Below are positions 1 through 3,300 of a stretch of DNA of 5,947 bases, in pieces. This DNA is from Desulfovibrio sp. Lineage in GTDB: Bacteria; Desulfobacterota; Desulfovibrionia; Desulfovibrionales; Desulfovibrionaceae. The notes under the pieces are model-generated. The model was not told the origin of the DNA and did no database searches. It worked only from the letters and a program-made list of their open reading frames with translations. Within the stretch, counting starts at the first letter, position 1; the number at the start of each line of letters is the position of its first letter. The position numbers and the translations under genes were made by a program. The DNA lies in the NCBI GenBank assembly GCA_031255035.1, contig JAIRTI010000219.1:1-5947 (forward strand), given 5' to 3'.

Positions 1-48
1 CACTCGCCGCCCCGCCGCCTTCGGCAAAACGCGCCGAAAATCCGTCAT
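1..48 (-). CDS. Possible start of a leftward gene (fragment, unidentified)
   Basis: An ATG at 48-46 opens a frame running off the left edge: MTDFRRVLPKAAGRRV. The cluster of Arg and Lys would suit the cytoplasmic side of an N-terminal membrane anchor. Support comes mainly from the promoter 24 nt upstream. Against it, no clear Shine-Dalgarno sequence precedes the ATG (GCCTGCCCGG). The same frame is open back to an ATG at 129-127, which has AAAAGG at good spacing; that would be an alternative start, but it lies upstream of the promoter. In E. coli the neighbour of the thioester A2M gene is pbpC, a penicillin-binding protein with a short basic N-terminus and membrane anchor. PbpC is therefore a context-based guess only. 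A plus-strand gene ending here is the competing reading. Confidence 0.35.
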   Translation of the reverse strand, partial: MTDFRRVLPKAAGRRV

Positions 49-71
49 CCGGGCAGGCGTGCGAATCGGTA

Positions 72-101
72 TTAATAGAGCGCAAGGCAAAGCGCTGTCA
101 A
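72..101 (-). promoter_or_regulatory. Predicted sigma70-type promoter reading leftwards
   Basis: On the minus strand a perfect -35 hexamer TTGACA (101-96) is followed by an 18-nt spacer and a -10 hexamer TATTAA (77-72, 4 of 6 matches to TATAAT, inside the AT-rich stretch TATTAATA). Initiation would be expected near position 65, leaving a leader of about 17 nt before the ATG at 48. An 11-bp palindrome, CTCATTATGAG (125-135), lies about 24 nt upstream of the -35 box and could be an operator. Such an AT-rich island stands out in this GC-rich sequence. It implies that the next leftward gene is transcribed independently of A2M. Confidence 0.5.
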
Positions 102-180
102 GGTCGCGTCGAAACGCGGAACTTCTCATTATGAGCCTTTTTGCGGACTCCCATTCGCCAACTTTGAAAGGCAATGCCTC

Positions 181-203
181 CGGCGGCCGGGGTGCCGCCC
201 CGG
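181..203. repeat. REP-like GC-rich hairpin element
   Basis: Two mutually exclusive hairpins overlap here: GGCGGC (182-187) with GCCGCC (194-199), and CCGGGG (187-192) with CCCCGG (198-203), each with a 5-6 nt loop. The flanks, GCCTCC on the left and a run of six C on the right (205-210), resemble extragenic palindromic elements scattered between genes in many GC-rich proteobacteria; that comparison is from memory. Without a genome copy count, membership of a repeat family is inference. Confidence 0.45.
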
Positions 204-275
204 ACCCCCCTCAGTTTGGGTTCCGGCCGCGCGTATCAACAGGGCAACACTCCCGTTACCCATTCGCCGGGTCCA

Positions 276-302
276 GGGACGGAACTGGGGACGGAACTGG
301 GG
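276..302. repeat. 12-bp tandem repeat, about 2.25 copies
   Basis: GGGACGGAACTG occurs twice back to back (276-287 and 288-299), followed by the first bases of a third copy (GGG, 300-302). The last bases overlap the palindrome starting at 299. The copies are identical, which suggests recent slippage duplication. It is noncoding in any gene I accept. Confidence 0.85.
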
Positions 303-332
303 CCGGCCCCGGCGCTGTGGGCGGCGCCCACA
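299..332. repeat. Adjacent GC-rich inverted repeats
   Basis: Two inverted repeats lie side by side. GGGGCCGGCCCC (299-310) is a perfect 12-bp palindrome. TGTGGGCG-G-CGCCCACA (316-332) has perfect 8-bp arms around one base; as RNA it would form a 7-bp stem with a 3-nt loop. Neither is followed by a T-run on either strand, so they are not classical terminators. They may block 3'-to-5' RNA decay after the A2M gene or be remnants of a palindromic repeat family. Confidence 0.65.
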
Positions 333-352
333 CCCAAAAGGCCGGCTTCATC

Positions 353-381
353 AAAATGAGGGAAGCTTTCGCCCCTCCCTC
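353..381 (-). terminator. Candidate intrinsic terminator of the A2M gene
   Basis: Starting 13 nt after the A2M stop codon, the minus strand can fold GAGGGAGG (381-374) against CTTCCCTC (365-358). This gives an 8-bp stem with one G-U pair and an 8-nt loop, GGCGAAAG. An A and a TTTT run (356-353) follow. The stem is moderately GC-rich and the T-run is short, so termination may be partial. It is the only hairpin with a T-tail that I find after the gene. Confidence 0.5.
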
Positions 382-394
382 TCCGCCTGACCCG

Positions 395-3300
395 CTATTC
401 CACAATGACCACGCCCGCCGAGGTGATGGCGCTGAACGCCGGGTCGTACATGGCGTCGGCCGCCAGAGGCGGCAAGGCAAAGCTCCCCCGGCTTACGGCG
501 CGCATGGAATAGCTGTAGGTCGCCTTTCCGTTCAACCGGTCATAAAAAAGCAGGAGCCTGTCCTCGCGCAGGTCAAGATAGGGGCTGGTCGTGCGCGGGT
601 TCCGGTCGCCGCCCCTTTCCGTTTCGTCCGCGCCGGATTCGGAAGCGTCCTCGGAATTGGCCTCGCCGCTGAAGCTCAGGCGCGGATTTTCCACTTCCAG
701 GCCGCCGGGCGTCAGATCCGATACGGCAATGTCCGCCGCGAAGCGTTCCGAGGCTATCGTCAGCTCCACCATGACGCGATCTCCCTTTTTCAGCCTGGCC
801 GTGCCTGACGACAGGTCAATGACCTTGCCGTCCGCGTCTTTCCAGACCCGGCTGATCCGCAGGCCCCGCGAGCGGGGCTCGGGCGGCGCGAGGGGAACGC
901 CGCGCGCGCTGTACACGGCGTATGCGCCACCTTCGCCCGCGACCTGGACGCTCACTTCGGGCAGGACGCCATTGCCGTCAACCCCTGGCAAAGCCTTTGG
1001 GCCCAGCAGCAGCGGGCTTCCCTTTTGGGCCGTCCCCAGGCTTTTGCCCGCCGCCGATGCCTCGGCCGTGAAGCCGCCGCCGCCGATGCCGGATTTGCGC
1101 AGCCAGGCGCCCATGGCCAGGCTGGCCATGCCGCTTTGCTGCGTGCTCTGCCAGGCCGCCGCTCCCAACTCCCGCGCCAGGTCAAGGCAAAGGTCCGCGC
1201 AATCGGGATCGCCAGGCGCAACCTCGCTCCAGAAGTAGAGCAGCAGGCTCTTGTTGCGTATGGAACTTTCCAGCGTGGCGTAGGCGTCTTTGTCATTGTC
1301 GGAGTAAAGGCCGTCCTTCATCGCGGCAAGCAGCGCCTTGAGGGCTTCGGCGTTGCCGGCCTGGATCGCCTTGGCGCCGGCCACGAACAAACGCCCGGAC
1401 GGGGCCATTTTGTCTTCTTGTTCGCTCAAGTGCTGCAACCAGCCCAGAGGCGCTTCGCCCGCTTTTGTCAGGACAAAGGCGGCAAAGGCCTTGACCGAAT
1501 AGGCGTGGCGCTCGCCGCCGATGCTTCTGGCCGGCGCGGCCAGGAGGAGACGCATATAGTCCAGGGCCTGCTTCAGCGAGGAGGCGGGGATGGCGACCCG
1601 GTCCTTGGCTTCCACCAGAAAGAAAGTCGCATACGCGCTTTTCCAGGCGTCGGCCTGGGTATAGCCCGGCCAGGCGCCGAACCCGCCGGAAGGGGTCTGC
1701 ATGGAAAGCGTCCGGCTCACGGCGCCGGTCAAGGCCGTGGCCGCGTTGGCGGCGGCGGCTTCGGCGCTGCCGGGGTAGAGGGCTTTGGCGATTTCGGGAA
1801 GGGCCAGCAGGGGCCAGGCGCCGGAAACCGTCTGCTCAAGGCATCCGTAAGGATATTCCCGCAGGAAGGCCAGCGAAGGCAGCAAGGCGAGCACCGGAGA
1901 ATCGCCTACCGACAGGTCGTTCGTCACCGTGCCCTCAAGCCAGGCGTCCGGTATGGCAAGATTTTGACTCCGACCGGCGGGGATCAGGGCCGAGGCCCAG
2001 GCCGAGGCGCGCGGATACGGCGGGCGCACGGCCACCTCAAGCGTCTTGCTGAAGCTGAGATCCTCACGGCCGGGAACGGCAACGTCCACCGTGATCGCCG
2101 CAATGCCAGAAGATCGGGCCGCCGTGGCCCGAAGGCCGGGATCGCGGGCCACGGCGTCGCCATTGTCCTTGCCGAGAGGGACGGCCCGCGTCAAGTCGCC
2201 GGCAAGTTCCAGCGGACCGGTGGCCGAAACCTTCACCTGGGCCTCGCCTTCAATCCGCGCGCCCTTTTCGCCGGGCGGGGTGAAAAGGCGCGCGCTGACC
2301 TCAAAGGCGTCGCCTGGGGCCACGGCCCTCGGGGCCGAGACTTCGACAACGATGTCGCGGGCGATGCGCAGGTTGCCGTCGCCGGAGGCGAAGCGGTTGC
2401 CGGCCGCGCCCACCACCATCAGCCTGGCCTTGCCGGAATATTCGGGCAGGTCAAAGGAGGCAAGGCCTTTTCCCTCCTCGTCTGTGCGCGCCACGGGCAG
2501 AAAGGCGGCCAGAAACATCCGCTGCGTGCTCAGCGATTCCTGATACGCGGCCATGCGCATGGTCGCGCCGCCGCCGGGCGCCAGCAGCGGCGTGGATTTC
2601 GCCTCGGGCCTGAGCAGGGCGTCGTAGGCGTCGAAACTCTCGCCCACGGCCCGGCGCTGCGCCAGGAAGAGCGACAGGGGGTCCGGGGTTTTGAAGTTCA
2701 TGAGCGAGAGTATGCCCTCATCAACCAGGGCAACGGAAAACTCCCCCTGAACCGGATCGCCGCGCTCGTCGGTAACGGTGAAGGGCACGCTCAAAGGCGC
2801 GTCGGGCAGGGCCCGTTCGGGCAGATCGGCCGCCACCTTGAGGCGGTGCGGCGCCCTGGCGAGCAAAAGAGGAATGCTGCCGTAGGCGCGGTGCGAATAC
2901 CATTCGCGATTTTCGCCGCGCACCGGCCGTATGGCCCAGGCCGTGATCGTGATGTTCGGGTCCATGCCTTCGCTGACCGGGATGTCCAGGACCGTGCCGG
3001 GTTCTTCCAGGCGCACGACGCGGGTCTGAAGCTGCTCCCCGCGCTCCAGGCCGAGAAGAAGCGTGCCCGCGTAAGGCGCTTTGACGGTCAGCCTGGCCGT
3101 TTCCCCGACGCGGTACTCTTTCTTGTCCAGGCTGAGTTCCACCGCGTTCATGCGTCCGGATCCGGCGGCCACGGCCTGCCCGTCTTCGCCGTACACGCTG
3201 ACGCGCCGCGAGGCCGCGACCCTGCCGTCGTCCGAGGTCACCCGTACAAGATAAGCGCCGTATTGGGCCGGGATAAAGGTCAGGGCGGCCAGACCGCCGC

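Larger units (their letters stand above)
49..394. other. Intergenic region with repeats, hairpins and a promoter
   Basis: These 346 bases separate the A2M stop from the possible next gene. Going leftwards they hold a candidate terminator (381-353), two GC-rich inverted repeats (332-299), a 12-bp tandem repeat (302-276), a REP-like hairpin element (203-181), an 11-bp palindrome CTCATTATGAG (125-135) and a minus-strand promoter (101-72). A 10-bp direct repeat, CCCATTCGCC, occurs at 150-159 and 259-268. I see no convincing gene here: open frames are short and cross these repeats, or they are extensions of antisense frames over A2M. Confidence 0.7.

Noticed and set aside
127..129. An upstream ATG for the leftward gene, preceded by AAAAGG
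   Set aside because: It lies upstream of the predicted promoter, so the promoter transcript would not include it, and its translation (starting MRSSAFRRDLDSALPC) has no recognisable features. It is kept only as an alternative start in the fragment entry.
59..808. A 249-codon plus-strand open frame crossing the intergenic region and the A2M 3' end
   Set aside because: It is in the same codon-aligned antisense register over A2M and runs through the tandem repeat and palindromes. I see no ribosome-binding site or recognisable domain.
952..1296. A minus-strand open frame of 114 codons within the A2M thioester domain
   Set aside because: It is an out-of-frame reading of DNA fully explained by A2M; its Arg/Ala/Trp-rich translation is typical of a shifted frame in GC-rich coding sequence.
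1504..1506. His in RHAYSV, 112 residues after the thioester Cys, as an equivalent of the complement C3 catalytic histidine
   Set aside because: The spacing is similar, but it sits directly before the conserved toroid helix (AFAAFVLTKAG), whereas in C3 the histidine is further upstream of that helix. A structural alignment would be needed to claim equivalence.
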